DNA of 64,000 bases from Corynebacterium urinipleomorphum (GCF_900155535.1 NZ_LT706965.1:509393-573392), one strand, 5' to 3'; counted from the first letter of the stretch, positions 50,529 to 61,813 are shown. The notes: generated by a model not told the origin, from the sequence alone. Numbers and translations: made by a program.

Positions 50529-51872
50529 CTAATCCATCAAGGCGATCTGGTTGGCCATCTCGTAGTTCCAGTCCTCTTTGAGCTTGCTCACGAGGTCCTC
50601 CCACGGCATATTTCCGTTGGCATACTGCGCGAGGTTCTGCCCAAACAGGTCGCGGAACTGTTGGTTGGGGGTGTACTGGAAGTCCCACGGGAGGGCTTCG
50701 GTGGTGTCGTCGCTCAGCGCTTCCTGCACCTGGCGGGCCAGCGGGTCGTTAGGCACGTCGTCGACACCGTAGTTCTGGAACGGCGCGATGAAGCCGAGGT
50801 CGTTGACCACGAGTTCCTTGCCGCGCTCGGACAGGAAGAGCCAGTTGAGGAAATCGCGGGTGGCCTTCTGGTCTTCTTCGCTCGCCTTCTTGTTCACGGA
50901 GAGGAAGTTCTCGGTGCCCACGTTGATTCCGACATTCTCTTCGTTCGGCAGTCCCATGTACATGGGCATGAACTTGATCTTGTCCTCTTTGACCACGTTG
51001 CCGCCCTCCTCGGAGATCTGGTCCCATGCCCAGTTGCCGTTCTGGACCATCGCGGCCTTGCCGGTGGCGAATTCCGCCATGGAGTCCGACACCGCGCGGG
51101 CGGAAGCCAGGCTGGGCTTGACCGTGGAGTTCTGCAGGTACAGGTCGAGGAGGTCGCGGTAGTTGTCGCCGTAGGTGAACTCGAAGTCAGCCAGGTCGGA
51201 GAAATCCTGGACACCGCGGTCCTCAATCTCGTAGTGGATCGGTCCGTTCATCAAGTGGTTCGTCCAGCGCCACTCTTCGCCTGCGGCGAGCGACGTCGCG
51301 GCGAACGCGCCCTCGATGCCCAATTCGTCCTTGCGCGCCTGCATGCCCTCTGCGACAGCCTTGAGGTCCTCGAAGGAGTTGAGCTCCTCCATGGAGCCGA
51401 CCTTTGCGCCCGGCAGCGCGAAATAGGCGTCCAGGATCTCTTCGTTGTAGAGAATGCCAAAGCCCTCCATCGCGAACGGAACACCCACGATGCCGCCCTC
51501 GGCGTTAGTGATCGGCTGAGCGTCCTCTTGCAGCGCTTGCGCAATCTCGTAGTCGGACATATCCGCCAAGTAGTCTTTCCAGATGCCGTAGCCTTCCTGG
51601 CCGTTGATCTGGAACAGCGTCGGCGCATTGGTCTTGGCCATCTCGGCCTTCAGCGTTTGCATGTACGAACCGGAGGCAGCTGTGACTACCTTGACCGGGA
51701 CTCCTGTCTCGGCCGTGTACTCTTCGGCGATTTGCTCGAACTGCTGAGATTGCTCGGGCTTGAAGTTCAGGTAGTAGACGCTCGGTCCGTTGTTTTGCCC
51801 GCACGCGGTCAGCACCGAGGCGCTCAACCCGACGGCGGCGACAGCCGCTAGTGCACGGGTGGTTGGTTGCAT
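50529..51872 (-). CDS. CUT1 sugar ABC transporter substrate-binding lipoprotein
   Basis: This is an extracellular solute-binding protein of family 1. I chose ATG 51872 (MQPTTRALAAVAAVGLSASVLTACGQ), which gives a signal peptide with lipobox VLTAC (Cys at about residue 24) and a mature protein of about 424 residues. The open frame up to 52112 is antisense-type extension over the DUF4032 gene. The mature part has ETGVPVKVVTAASGSY and FAMEGFGILYNEEILD, typical of MalE-like proteins, and a Trp-rich sugar-binding cleft (QNGNWAWDQISEEGG). Confidence 0.93.
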   Translation of the reverse strand: MQPTTRALAAVAAVGLSASVLTACGQNNGPSVYYLNFKPEQSQQFEQIAEEYTAETGVPVKVVTAASGSYMQTLKAEMAKTNAPTLFQINGQEGYGIWKDYLADMSDYEIAQALQEDAQPITNAEGGIVGVPFAMEGFGILYNEEILDAYFALPGAKVGSMEELNSFEDLKAVAEGMQARKDELGIEGAFAATSLAAGEEWRWTNHLMNGPIHYEIEDRGVQDFSDLADFEFTYGDNYRDLLDLYLQNSTVKPSLASARAVSDSMAEFATGKAAMVQNGNWAWDQISEEGGNVVKEDKIKFMPMYMGLPNEENVGINVGTENFLSVNKKASEEDQKATRDFLNWLFLSERGKELVVNDLGFIAPFQNYGVDDVPNDPLARQVQEALSDDTTEALPWDFQYTPNQQFRDLFGQNLAQYANGNMPWEDLVSKLKEDWNYEMANQIALMD

Positions 51873-51882
51873 GGAATGCACC

Positions 51883-53184
51883 TCATTCGTTGTGAGTCGT
51901 TTTTTCAGGTTCGTGGAGTTCTTCGGCGGTGTAGATCCGGGCCTCATCCGGCCGGTCGGGCAAGATGGTGCGGAAATAGGACTCGGCTGCTTCGTCGAGA
52001 CGCACGTACCGGTGCTCGTTTTCGGAAATGAACCATCGGTGGTCGAGGATCTCGTGGAAGACTTGGGCTGGCTCGAGCTTCGCGCGTAGTTCTGGCGGGG
52101 TGAGCGCGACAACCGGCTCGTAGCGGTTCACCAGCCAGTCGAGTGCGACGTCTTGCTGGGACACCTCGCCGTCTTGATGGAGTGCTCGGTAGACCTCCAT
52201 CTCGCCGAGAAGGCGCTGCGCCTGCCTGTCCTGCACTTCGAGGCCGGTGAGCTGCTTCAGTTTGCGGCGGTGGAAGCCGGTGGAGAACACGGCTGGCTCG
52301 ATGCTCACCCGGTAGACGTCGATGTTCTCGCCGGTGGGCTGACCGTCTTCTCCCACAGCTGGGCGGGTCTCGTGGCTGATCTCGGTCTCACCGATGTCGA
52401 AGCCGAGTGACTGGATCTTTTCCACGTGCTCTGCGATTTGACCGAACGCGTCGCCTTCCACAACCAGCTCCTCTGTCATGAGGCCCCACAGTTCGTGGTA
52501 GATGGCGTCGACGGCGTTGCCGAGGGCGATGACGTCCACGTCGCCGCCGATAAGCCCGCCCGCTTGAAGGTCCATGAGCTCGCCGATGATGTTGACGCGG
52601 GCGACCTCGACGTCGTAAAGCCTGCGCCCCTCGGAAAGCGGCTCATGGAACTCGCCCGTTTCCGCGTCGACGAGGTACGCGGAGAACTCGTCAGCGTCGC
52701 GGCGGAACAGGGTATTGGACAAGGAGACATCGCCCCAGTAGAAATTGAGCAGGTGGAGTCGCACGAGCAGCACCGCCAGCGCCCGAATCAGCTTGTTCAC
52801 CGTCTCCGGTCCCAGCGCGCGGCTGAACACATCGCGGTACGGCAGTGAGAACTCGAGGTGCTCCGTGACCAGGCACGGAGTGAGCTCCTCATCGCGTGCG
52901 CCGCCGGTGCGGTGCGCAATCACCGCGACTGGCTTCACGCACGGAAGGTCTAGGTCGCGGAGCTTTTTCAGCGTGCGGTACTCGTGGTAAGCGACAGTCT
53001 CGCCGATCTCCTTGACCGCCAACGCCATTCCGTCCGAGGAGATGAGCCGCACCGTATGGCGCGAAATACCCCGCGGAAACGCCGCCAGAAGTTCAGCCGG
53101 CCAGTCCTCGAGCGGGATCGCCCATGGCAGGCCGAGCAACGCTTTCGCGTAGACCGGCGACTGGACGCTCATCTTCTCGGACAT
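51883..53184 (-). CDS. DUF4032 protein, kinase-like fold, inside the sugar ABC operon
   Basis: The 433-residue protein looks like the lipopolysaccharide-kinase/DUF4032 type: a kinase-like N-terminal lobe (MALAVKEIGETVAYHEYRTLKKL, with a candidate ATP lysine) and a catalytic-loop-like segment LHLLNFYWGDVSLSNTLFRRD (about residues 138-158). The metal-like LVDAETGEF follows. The C-terminal 200 residues form the DUF4032 part. It lies between the binding-protein and ATPase genes, 10 bases from the former. Its job is unknown; phosphorylation of an imported sugar is one inference from context. Confidence 0.8.
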   Translation of the reverse strand: MSEKMSVQSPVYAKALLGLPWAIPLEDWPAELLAAFPRGISRHTVRLISSDGMALAVKEIGETVAYHEYRTLKKLRDLDLPCVKPVAVIAHRTGGARDEELTPCLVTEHLEFSLPYRDVFSRALGPETVNKLIRALAVLLVRLHLLNFYWGDVSLSNTLFRRDADEFSAYLVDAETGEFHEPLSEGRRLYDVEVARVNIIGELMDLQAGGLIGGDVDVIALGNAVDAIYHELWGLMTEELVVEGDAFGQIAEHVEKIQSLGFDIGETEISHETRPAVGEDGQPTGENIDVYRVSIEPAVFSTGFHRRKLKQLTGLEVQDRQAQRLLGEMEVYRALHQDGEVSQQDVALDWLVNRYEPVVALTPPELRAKLEPAQVFHEILDHRWFISENEHRYVRLDEAAESYFRTILPDRPDEARIYTAEELHEPEKTTHNE

Positions 53185-53220
53185 GGCTACTTCACCCCCG
53201 CGGCACCTGCGCGGCAGGGA

Positions 53221-54339
<1,119 letters not shown>

Positions 54340-54483
54340 GTGCTTCTCCTCTGTCAGCTAGCACAAACTCATCGGGTTTTGTATTGAACCTTTAAGATGA
54401 CCCTAACACCGGACATTTCGGGCATAAAGAATGCCCGGTTGGCCGTTTGTGCCCCCGATACCCCCGCGTTTACCCTCGGTGTC

Positions 54484-55911
54484 ATGTCCTCGCACCGCGT
54501 CAGTGTTATCGATCTATTCAGCATCGGTATCGGCCCGTCGTCCTCCCACACAGTCGGCCCGATGAGGGCGAGCGCGGCGTTCGTGGAAAAGCTCGGTGAG
54601 ATGCCCGCCGAGGTGCATATTGAGCTGCGCGGGTCCCTCGCTGCAACGGGTGTCGGCCACGGCACCGACCGAGCGGTTCTTCTCGGCTTGGTCGGATACA
54701 CTCCCCTGACCACCGACCAGACGGTCGAGCCGGTCCCTGGCACCCCCATCCCCGCCACAGGCGAAATCAGCGGCCCCGACGGCACAGTCGCCTATTCGCT
54801 CACGTTCAACCCCAAGCCGGTTTCGGAGCACCCTAACTGCCTCATCTTCGACGCCTGGGACGCCGACGGCACCCGCTTGGCCAGCCGCAACGAGTACTAC
54901 TCCGTCGGCGGCGGTTTCATTATGGACCGCGCAGAAATGAATGAGGCCGCTGAGGAGGGAGCAAACACCGGTATCGCGGCTGCAACCGCGGTCGCCGAGG
55001 ATGAGGACCCCGCCGGCGCAGAAGCGACATACGTCTACGATTCCTCTGCCGATCTCCTCGCCGTGTGCGAACGCACCGGGCTCTCCATCGCCGATGTCAT
55101 GGCGCACAACGAACGCATCCAGCGCGGAGAGACCGAATTCACGACTCATCTGGACGAAGTCTGGTCCGTCATGCAGGAGTGTGTGAAAAACGGCATCACT
55201 ACCGACGGCTCTCTCCCCGGCGGCTTGAACGTTCGCCGGCGTGCTCCGCGTTTACACGCGATGCTCACCAGCGAGCAGCAGCGGCACAACTCGGAGGGCC
55301 TCGACGCGATGGAGTGGGTGAACCTCTACGCCCTCGCCGTCAACGAGGAGAACGCCGCGCACGGCCGCGTGGTCACCGCTCCCACGAACGGCGCAGCCGG
55401 AATCATCCCGGCTGTCATGCACTACTGCCGCGACTTTACCGCCGACTTCACTCCGGAGCGCGCCCGCGAGTTTCTACTGACCGCGGGAACAATCGGCGCG
55501 ATCATCAAGACCAACGCGTCCATTTCCGGTGCCGAGGTCGGCTGCCAGGGCGAGGTCGGGTCAGCTTCAGCCATGGCTGCCGCTGGCATGTGCGCCATTC
55601 TCGGTGGCACTCCCGCGCAGGTGGAGAACGCCGCGGAGATCGCCCTCGAGCACAACCTCGGCCTCACCTGCGATCCGGTCGGAGGTCTTGTGCAGGTGCC
55701 TTGCATCGAGCGCAACGCCATCGGCGCTGTCAAAGCAATCAACGCCGCCCGGCTGGCTAAGTGGGGCGACGGAACCAACATCGTCTCCCTCGACGACGCA
55801 GTAGAGACCATGGCCGCCACCGGCCGCGACATGATGACCAAGTACAAGGAGACTTCCGTCGGCGGCCTTGCAGTTCAGCTCGGCTTCCCGGTGAACATCA
55901 CGGAGTGCTGA
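54484..55911 (+). CDS. sdaA: L-serine dehydratase (single chain, iron-sulfur type)
   Basis: The enzyme deaminates L-serine to pyruvate with a [4Fe-4S] cluster. I chose ATG 54484 ([30 protein letters not shown]); an upstream ATG at 54397 adds 29 residues unlike the family. The beta domain is residues 1-160. The alpha domain has [16 protein letters not shown] and the cluster cysteines in [39 protein letters not shown] and the C-terminal region. The length is 475. It sits divergently beside the sugar transporter operon. Confidence 0.95.
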   Translation: MSSHRVSVIDLFSIGIGPSSSHTVGPMRASAAFVEKLGEMPAEVHIELRGSLAATGVGHGTDRAVLLGLVGYTPLTTDQTVEPVPGTPIPATGEISGPDGTVAYSLTFNPKPVSEHPNCLIFDAWDADGTRLASRNEYYSVGGGFIMDRAEMNEAAEEGANTGIAAATAVAEDEDPAGAEATYVYDSSADLLAVCERTGLSIADVMAHNERIQRGETEFTTHLDEVWSVMQECVKNGITTDGSLPGGLNVRRRAPRLHAMLTSEQQRHNSEGLDAMEWVNLYALAVNEENAAHGRVVTAPTNGAAGIIPAVMHYCRDFTADFTPERAREFLLTAGTIGAIIKTNASISGAEVGCQGEVGSASAMAAAGMCAILGGTPAQVENAAEIALEHNLGLTCDPVGGLVQVPCIERNAIGAVKAINAARLAKWGDGTNIVSLDDAVETMAATGRDMMTKYKETSVGGLAVQLGFPVNITEC

Positions 55912-55955
55912 CTGATCGAAAGCGGCCATGTACGGATTCAGTTTGGAGGTTTGCT

Positions 55956-56660
55956 TTGGAATCTAAGGATGTTAATGGAGCTGAGTCGAGAGAGAAAGGC
56001 CAGAGCGATACTTCACAGAACGCTGACCAGATTCAAACGCATCCCGTGATGAAAGCTTTGGATGACGCTTTAGTGAAAGCCGTGAATCCTGGGGCTCGAC
56101 GCATCGAAAAACTTCACAGCAAGAACCCGAACGCAAGTAGAAGCGAAATCGCCAACCAGCTGGAGCGAGATTTTCGTCAGAGCGTCACGGTCACTGGTGT
56201 AGCAACCGGTGCTACCAGCGCGGCACCAGGCGTTGGCACTCTGGTGGGATTAGCAGCAGCTTCCGGGGACTTGGTGTGGTTCTTCACCAGTGCGTCGAGA
56301 TACATTCTCTCTCTTGCCAACCTGTACGAGCTTGATGTCGAAGACATTGAACGGCAACGAGCACTCGTTATGACTGTGTTATTAGGTGGGAGCGCGACAG
56401 GAATCGCCACCCGCGCGGCCGAAACGACTGGGCAACATCTGGGCAAGAAAGCTGTGGAGCAGATTCCTATGCACTCTGTACGAGCGATCAATAAGAAACT
56501 GGGTCCCTACTTTGTCACGAAATTCAGCCAGCGCGGAGTGATCCAACTAGGAAAGATACTTCCTTTCGGGTTTGGCGCCGCTATCGGCGGAGCCAGCAAC
56601 TACGCCATCGCGCACACCACCATCCTCAGCGCTCGCAAAGCATTCAAGGAGTTTGAATAA
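55956..56660 (+). CDS. EcsC-like protein
   Basis: The 234-residue protein has a hydrophilic, charged N-terminus (about 1-75) and a central hydrophobic Gly/Ala-rich part (VTVTGVATGATSAAPGVGTLVGLAAASGDLVWFF, about 74-107). A LYELDVEDIERQRALVMTVLLGG segment and a C-terminal GFGAAIGGASNYAIA follow. This pattern resembles EcsC-family proteins, whose role is unclear. I chose TTG 55956, because GGAGG lies 5 bases upstream and no ATG is available. Its base composition is clearly more AT-rich than sdaA, which suggests separate acquisition. It is convergent with hipA. Confidence 0.7.
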   Translation: MESKDVNGAESREKGQSDTSQNADQIQTHPVMKALDDALVKAVNPGARRIEKLHSKNPNASRSEIANQLERDFRQSVTVTGVATGATSAAPGVGTLVGLAAASGDLVWFFTSASRYILSLANLYELDVEDIERQRALVMTVLLGGSATGIATRAAETTGQHLGKKAVEQIPMHSVRAINKKLGPYFVTKFSQRGVIQLGKILPFGFGAAIGGASNYAIAHTTILSARKAFKEFE

Positions 56661-56686
56661 TCTGTTCAAATCCATAGGAGTTGGAG

Positions 56687-57880
56687 TTATAAAATCTGCT
56701 TGATTCCATCCCTTGCCCTGTTGAATCGTTCCTCCATAACGGCAATACTGAAAGCGCTGGCACCATGAGCCGATGCCCGCGCAGCGGCTTGTGCCAGCGC
56801 GTCACTCAGTTGTCGTAGCCACGAGGGATCAATCTTTTGCCCGAAAAGATCCAGAACTGCCGGATCTGTGAAATGCGAGAGAGCCAACTGTGTTTCACCG
56901 TCGAGAGCAAGCTCATGCGCATCGCCTTCACTGTCGGGCGTTGGGTTTACGTCGAACGCGGGTGAAAGGCTCCATGAGCCGTTCCACCTGAGGAAACCGT
57001 GGTTGCGTAGGTGATCATCGACGTTTCCGACGAGCACTCCGAACACGGCTCGGCGCCACAATTCAGCAGAGTCGGCACCGTTAAGGCGAGCCCACTCTAC
57101 GAGGTCCACCCAGTCCCCGCCTTCGCCGTCGGATGCTTCGAGAGCAGTCATCGCTGACATATAAGGAATGCGGTCTCCGTTGGTTCTACGGTCAAAACGG
57201 CGCACAAAAAGGACGGTTCGCTCTTCACCGTCGACAGAGAACATCGTGGTTTCGTGCGGAGCCACCGCGATCCCGGCGGCTGCCATCAGATCGAGGATCG
57301 CGGCTTCCCAGGCGATGACATTCCAGTCGTCCCCAACTGGTTTGGGAAACTTAGCGAGCCACAGGTCGCCACCACGAAGGACGTTGGCCTTCGGTCGAGC
57401 GCCACCTAGCGAGCCGGTCGCACGGAACAGTCTCCGGATGGTGCGTTCCGGGATGTTTTTCTCGCCGCGTTGAACCTGGTCCGCGGTGCGAAGTACCTCC
57501 GCTAGCTCATGTTCGCCAGGCACGCCTTCACCGTCAGCAACTGCAACCCCGTCGACCCAGAACCGTGTCGCTCCCTGGCGGCCGTGGTCGTTGACTCCGA
57601 GTAGGAGAGAAACTTCATCCAGAGTCCTCCCAGCCGCCCGCATGAGCACTTTTCTTCCCCATGTGTCCGGTGCGGAATCGCTGAAGGGGTTGGCCGGGAA
57701 GATCGGCTGTGGCCCGGCGAAAAGCCCGAGCGACGGCGCGAGAGCGAACGCGTTCGGCCGCTCCAGATACGACTGATCGTAAGCGAACGAAGCCGAAGAC
57801 CGCGTACGGTACACATGCCCCGCGAGCACCTCGTCGCCGTTCAGCACGGTTGTCACCGCGATCTTGCCGCTGCTCGTCAT
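56687..57880 (-). CDS. hipA: HipA-type serine/threonine kinase toxin
   Basis: HipA toxins phosphorylate glutamyl-tRNA synthetase in E. coli and cause dormancy. The 397-residue protein has the HipA N1 domain (VLNGDEVLAGHVYRTRSSASFAYDQSYL) and the phosphate-loop region GSLGGARPKANVLRGGDLWLAKFP (about 152-175). A catalytic loop FGVLVGNVDDHLRNHGFLRW (about 285) and metal motif SLSPAFDVNPTP follow, so the kinase residues appear intact. I chose ATG 57880, 10 bases after the antitoxin stop with an AGGGGGG site. The stretch upstream in the same frame overlaps the antitoxin. Confidence 0.88.
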   Translation of the reverse strand: MTSSGKIAVTTVLNGDEVLAGHVYRTRSSASFAYDQSYLERPNAFALAPSLGLFAGPQPIFPANPFSDSAPDTWGRKVLMRAAGRTLDEVSLLLGVNDHGRQGATRFWVDGVAVADGEGVPGEHELAEVLRTADQVQRGEKNIPERTIRRLFRATGSLGGARPKANVLRGGDLWLAKFPKPVGDDWNVIAWEAAILDLMAAAGIAVAPHETTMFSVDGEERTVLFVRRFDRRTNGDRIPYMSAMTALEASDGEGGDWVDLVEWARLNGADSAELWRRAVFGVLVGNVDDHLRNHGFLRWNGSWSLSPAFDVNPTPDSEGDAHELALDGETQLALSHFTDPAVLDLFGQKIDPSWLRQLSDALAQAAARASAHGASAFSIAVMEERFNRARDGIKQIL

Positions 57881-57890
57881 AGCTGCCCCC

Positions 57891-58199
57891 CTAGTCCTCG
57901 AACTTCGGAACACGGACACGCTCGGGCAGCTTCTCCGCCGCCCGCAAGCGCCCCACATCTGTCTCATAGGGGTCGGTGGCCGTGACGACACCCTCCATTA
58001 GGCCCAGCACCTTCAGCACCGCCAACGTGGCATCTAGTCCAGCGCCCTGGCCGTTCTCCAGCTTGCTCAGCGTAGGCGCGGAGATGCCGGCACGCTCGGC
58101 GACCATGGTGACGGTCAAGCCGAGCAGCTTGCGCTGGTTCCGGATGTTCTCGCCGATGGTGCGCAGTCCACGGCGGACTGGGGTCGGGGTGTATTTCAC
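57891..58199 (-). CDS. hipB: HipB-type HTH (XRE) antitoxin
   Basis: This 102-residue DNA-binding protein has a Cro/C1 helix-turn-helix: RTIGENIRNQRKLLGLTVTMVAERAGISAPTLSKLENGQGAGLDATLAVLKVLGL (about residues 14-68). The GTG start at 58199 gives MKYTPTPVRRGL. It is directly upstream of hipA, the normal antitoxin-first order, and probably represses the operon. The upstream 62 bases contain a TTCC-TAC-GGAA dyad that could be part of its operator. Confidence 0.88.
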   Translation of the reverse strand: MKYTPTPVRRGLRTIGENIRNQRKLLGLTVTMVAERAGISAPTLSKLENGQGAGLDATLAVLKVLGLMEGVVTATDPYETDVGRLRAAEKLPERVRVPKFED

Positions 58200-58261
58200 G
58201 CGCCCGACTTTAGCGAAAGATTCCTACGGAAGAAACCTTGTAAGAGTAAGCATCCTTTAGC

Positions 58262-59560
58262 TTAATCCTGAGGGAGATAGATCGCGTCGATGATCTCGTG
58301 GACATCCAGCGCAACAGTCTTCTGCGACTGGTCGCGCAGGTTCTTCACGGTGATCTCGCCGGATTCGAGTTCGCGGTCGCCGAGGACGAGAGCGGTGTGT
58401 GCACCGGAGCGGTCGGCGCCCTTCATCGCTCCCTTGAGGCCGCGGCCGCCGTAGGCCATGTCGGCGGGGATGCCGTTGTGGCGGAGTTCGTCGATAAGCT
58501 TGGCCATCTTCTTGGTGGCCTTAGGCCCGATCGCGACACCGTAGACTTCGACGCGTTGGTCCACCCCGTCGAGCGTGATGCCCTCCGCCTCCAAAGCAAG
58601 AACAGCGCGGTCGACGCCGAGGCCGAAACCGATGCCGGAGAGATCCTGCCCGCCGATCTGCGCCATCAGGCCGTCGTAGCGTCCACCGCCGCCGATGCCG
58701 GATTGCGCGCCGAGGCCGTCGTGGACGAACTCGAAGCACGTCTTGGTGTAATAATCCAAGCCGCGGACCATGCGCGGGTTGATTGTGTACGCGATGCCCA
58801 GATCGTCGAGGGATCCGGTGACGGTTTCGAAGTGCTCGCGGCAATCGTCGTCCAGGTGGTCGAGCATGAGCGGCGCATCCGCGGTCATCTCCTGGACCTC
58901 CGGGCGCTTGTCGTCGAGGACGCGCAGCGGGTTGATCTGCGCACGGTGGCGGGTCTCCTCATCGAGCGGCAGATCGAGGAGGAAGTCCTGCAGCTTCTGG
59001 CGGTACGCCGGGCGGCAATTCTTGTCGCCCAGGCTGGTCAGCTCGAGGCGGTAGCCGCTAAGCCCGATCTCGCGGTAGCAGCGGTCGGCGAGGGCGATGA
59101 CTTCGACGTCGAGAAGCGGATCGTCGACGCCGATCGCCTCGACACCGACCTGCTGCAATTGGCGGTAGCGGCCCGCCTGCGGGCGCTCGTAACGGAAGAA
59201 CGGGCCGTAGTAGTTGAGCTTGACCGGCAGCTGACCGCGGTCGAGATTGTGCTCGATGACCGCGCGCATGACACCCGCGGTGCCCTCGGGGCGCAGAGTG
59301 ACGGAGCGGTCGCCGCGGTCAGCGAAGGTGTACATCTCCTTGGACACCACGTCCGTGGATTCGCCGACACCACGGGCGAAGAGCGTCGTGTCCTCGAAGA
59401 TGGGCAGCTCGATGTGCTGGTACCCGGCGAGATGGGCCTGGTTCACAAACTCCGAACGGACCGCGTGGAAGGTGGCGGACGCCGGCGGGACATAGTCCGG
59501 CACCCCCTTCGGCGCGGAGAGGGGTTTGAACTTCTCGGCTTTCTGCTGGGTATCGCTCAC
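58262..59560 (-). CDS. hisS: Histidyl-tRNA synthetase
   Basis: The enzyme charges tRNA-His. Class II motif 1 starts [30 protein letters not shown]. Motif 2 is [18 protein letters not shown]...[28 protein letters not shown], and the histidine-specific motif [15 protein letters not shown] and [15 protein letters not shown] follow. The anticodon-binding domain is at the C-terminus (about 335-432). The length is 432. Its start is 11 bases downstream of the hydrolase gene stop. Confidence 0.97.
   Translation of the reverse strand: MSDTQQKAEKFKPLSAPKGVPDYVPPASATFHAVRSEFVNQAHLAGYQHIELPIFEDTTLFARGVGESTDVVSKEMYTFADRGDRSVTLRPEGTAGVMRAVIEHNLDRGQLPVKLNYYGPFFRYERPQAGRYRQLQQVGVEAIGVDDPLLDVEVIALADRCYREIGLSGYRLELTSLGDKNCRPAYRQKLQDFLLDLPLDEETRHRAQINPLRVLDDKRPEVQEMTADAPLMLDHLDDDCREHFETVTGSLDDLGIAYTINPRMVRGLDYYTKTCFEFVHDGLGAQSGIGGGGRYDGLMAQIGGQDLSGIGFGLGVDRAVLALEAEGITLDGVDQRVEVYGVAIGPKATKKMAKLIDELRHNGIPADMAYGGRGLKGAMKGADRSGAHTALVLGDRELESGEITVKNLRDQSQKTVALDVHEIIDAIYLPQD
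58489..58499 (-). repeat. GCTTATCGACG word, copy 16
   Basis: This exact 11-mer lies sense within hisS and is read as Leu-Ile-Asp. Confidence 0.85.
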
Positions 59561-59571
59561 GTCGGTCGATC

Positions 59572-60234
59572 TTAGCGTGAACGCCCGGCTGCGCTGAGAT
59601 ACGGGTTTGTCGCGCGCTCTTGGGCCACGGTCGTTGCGGGCCCGTGGCCGGGCAACACGGTGAGCGCGTCATCCAGGTCCCACACAGGGCCAGCGAGGGT
59701 GCGGTCCATGGCAGCCGGGTCGCCGAGCGGCAAGTCCGTGCGGCCGATGGATCCGGCGAAAAGAACGTCGCCAGCAAAGACAACATTCTCATCTTGGGCG
59801 ATGAGCAGCGACGAACCAGGCGAGTGGCCGGGTGCGTGGACGATACGGAAGTCCATCCCCGCGACCGTCATAGTCTCCCCCGCCTTCAGGTACCGCAGGT
59901 CCTCCGGCTGCTTCATCGAAGAAACCTCGAAGATGCGGCCAAAGTCGCCGGGTGCGCCCCACTTCGGGTCGAGCATCACCTCATCGTCGGGGTGGATGTA
60001 GACCGGCACACCGAATTCGGCGCAGTCGCGCGTGTGGTCGATGTGGCCGTGAGTCAGGACGACGGCGGTGAGATCTGCCCTGGCTTCTTCCACGACCTTC
60101 AGTACCTGTGCGTGTGAATCCTTGCCCGGGTCGATCACGAACGCCTCGGGCGCCTCGCCTTCCGCGCTCTCAGAGGAGATGACGACGTACGTGTTGGTGC
60201 CGAACGGCCCTGCGGTGAATCCTGCGATCTGCAT
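59572..60234 (-). CDS. Metallo-beta-lactamase-fold hydrolase (glyoxalase II-like)
   Basis: This is a cytosolic MBL-fold hydrolase. I chose ATG 60234 ([18 protein letters not shown]), giving 220 residues; seven residues earlier is another start. The metal motif is [12 protein letters not shown] (HxHxDH). Other ligands are in [11 protein letters not shown] and [17 protein letters not shown], and a late histidine is in [10 protein letters not shown]. The set matches glyoxalase II-like enzymes. The substrate is unknown. It is upstream of hisS in the same direction. Confidence 0.88.
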   Translation of the reverse strand: MQIAGFTAGPFGTNTYVVISSESAEGEAPEAFVIDPGKDSHAQVLKVVEEARADLTAVVLTHGHIDHTRDCAEFGVPVYIHPDDEVMLDPKWGAPGDFGRIFEVSSMKQPEDLRYLKAGETMTVAGMDFRIVHAPGHSPGSSLLIAQDENVVFAGDVLFAGSIGRTDLPLGDPAAMDRTLAGPVWDLDDALTVLPGHGPATTVAQERATNPYLSAAGRSR

Positions 60235-60275
60235 GGCCGCCAGTGTAGACGGCACCCATGAGCGTCAGCGCCGCG

Positions 60276-60776
60276 TTACTTCGACAGCGCTTGGGCGGCG
60301 GCGTCGTAATCGGGCTCGTCCGCGATGTCGTCGACAAGCTGCGTATGGACGATGTTGTGGTCGGCATCCGTGACCACAACGGAACGAGCGAGCAACCCTT
60401 TGATGGGCGAGCCCTCCATGATCACGCCGTAGTCTTCACCGAACGTGGAGCGGAATGCGGATGCGCTGACAACGTTCTCAATGCCCTCCGCCCCGCAGAA
60501 GCGCTGCTGGGCGAACGGCAAGTCCTTGGACACGCACAGTACGACGGTGTTGTCGAAGCCGGCGGCGAGCTCGTTGAAGCGGCGCACGGACTGCGCGCAC
60601 ACACCGGTGTCCACCGACGGGAAGATGTTCAAGACGATGCGTTTGCCAGCGAAATCTGCGTCAGTGACCGGCTGCATGTCGCCGCCGACAAGTTCAAAAG
60701 ACGGAAGGCTGCCTCCCACTGCGGGAAGCTCGCCGGAGGTGGTCGTGGGCTCAGTGCGGAAAGAGATGTCTGCCAT
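60276..60776 (-). CDS. tpx: Thiol peroxidase (Tpx, atypical 2-Cys peroxiredoxin)
   Basis: The enzyme reduces peroxides with electrons from thioredoxin. The peroxidatic cysteine is in [20 protein letters not shown] (about residue 60) and the resolving cysteine in [15 protein letters not shown] (about residue 94), the normal Tpx spacing. I chose ATG 60776 ([10 protein letters not shown]), giving 166 residues; an ATG four codons earlier exists. It is divergent from the cyclophilin gene and shares a 106-base promoter region with it. Confidence 0.94.
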   Translation of the reverse strand: MADISFRTEPTTTSGELPAVGGSLPSFELVGGDMQPVTDADFAGKRIVLNIFPSVDTGVCAQSVRRFNELAAGFDNTVVLCVSKDLPFAQQRFCGAEGIENVVSASAFRSTFGEDYGVIMEGSPIKGLLARSVVVTDADHNIVHTQLVDDIADEPDYDAAAQALSK

Positions 60777-60882
60777 GGCGCCCAGCATAAAGGCGTGAGC
60801 GCCCGCATGGAGCGTTCACCAGCTACTGATACTGTATTTACCCATCTGACCACCCTGACTCACTTGATGGAGGCCGAAGTCC

Positions 60883-61767
60883 GTGAGCAATAACGCGCAG
60901 CGCGGCAAAGACGCCCTGAAGGAACTTGACCGCGAGCTAAAGTCCCGCGACCGTAAAGAACAGACCAAACCGTGGACCATCGCGGCGATGGCTCTACTGA
61001 TCATCGCCCTCGTCGGCGGAGGCATTTACCTCGCCGCCACGTGGGGTTCGGACGAGGATGTCGTTGCCGAAGACGAGTCCACCGCATCAACCGAGCCGTC
61101 CGAGGTGATGGAGCCGGTCGCTCTGAGCAAGCAGCGCTCCACGCCGCTCGACCCGACCGTGACGTGTACCTACACCGAGGATGGTCAGGGCGAGTTCTAC
61201 AAGGGGCTTCCTCAGGCCGAGGGCGTGTCCACTGAGGGCACCGTCGACATCACTCTGGACACCACCGCCGGACCGATCGGCATGACTCTGGACCGTTCTG
61301 TTTCACCGTGCACCGTGAACGCCATCGAGTACCTTGCTAAAGAGGGCTACTACAACGACACCGTCTGCCACCGCCTCACCACCGAAGGCATCCACGTCCT
61401 CCAGTGCGGCGACCCGAGCGGAACCGGCAGCGGCGGCCCTGGCTTCTCGTTCCCGGACGAGTACCCGGCTGACGGCGACGCCGAAAAGGACCAGCCGACC
61501 GTCCTCTACGAGCGCGGCACCATCGCAATGGCCAACTCCGGCCCGAACACGAACGGGTCCCAGTTCTTCCTGAACTACGGCGACTCCCCGCTGCCGCCCG
61601 CCTACACCTACTTCGGTTCCATCAACGAAGAAGGCCTGGCCACCCTGGACAAGATCGCGGAAGCTGGCATCGCCGAGCCCGCATCCGAAGAAGAAGCCAT
61701 GATGATGGGACCAGGTGACGGTGCCCCGAAGGAAGAAGTGAAGATCACCAGCGCACAGGTCGCCTAG
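60883..61767 (+). CDS. Membrane-anchored cyclophilin-type peptidyl-prolyl isomerase
   Basis: This is a predicted extracytoplasmic proline isomerase. A charged cytoplasmic N-terminus (about 1-27) is followed by one transmembrane helix (PWTIAAMALLIIALVGGGIYLAA, about 28-50) and an acidic linker. The cyclophilin domain (about 115-294) contains YYNDTVCHRL, GTIAMANSGPNTNGSQFFLNYGD and TYFGSIN. Domain cysteines may form disulfides outside the cell. The GTG start at 60883 lies behind GGAGG. A clear terminator follows. Confidence 0.93.
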   Translation: MSNNAQRGKDALKELDRELKSRDRKEQTKPWTIAAMALLIIALVGGGIYLAATWGSDEDVVAEDESTASTEPSEVMEPVALSKQRSTPLDPTVTCTYTEDGQGEFYKGLPQAEGVSTEGTVDITLDTTAGPIGMTLDRSVSPCTVNAIEYLAKEGYYNDTVCHRLTTEGIHVLQCGDPSGTGSGGPGFSFPDEYPADGDAEKDQPTVLYERGTIAMANSGPNTNGSQFFLNYGDSPLPPAYTYFGSINEEGLATLDKIAEAGIAEPASEEEAMMMGPGDGAPKEEVKITSAQVA

Positions 61768-61813
61768 CCTCTTCCTAGCGGGGTCAGAACCCCACCTTTT
61801 ACACCTCCCACAA

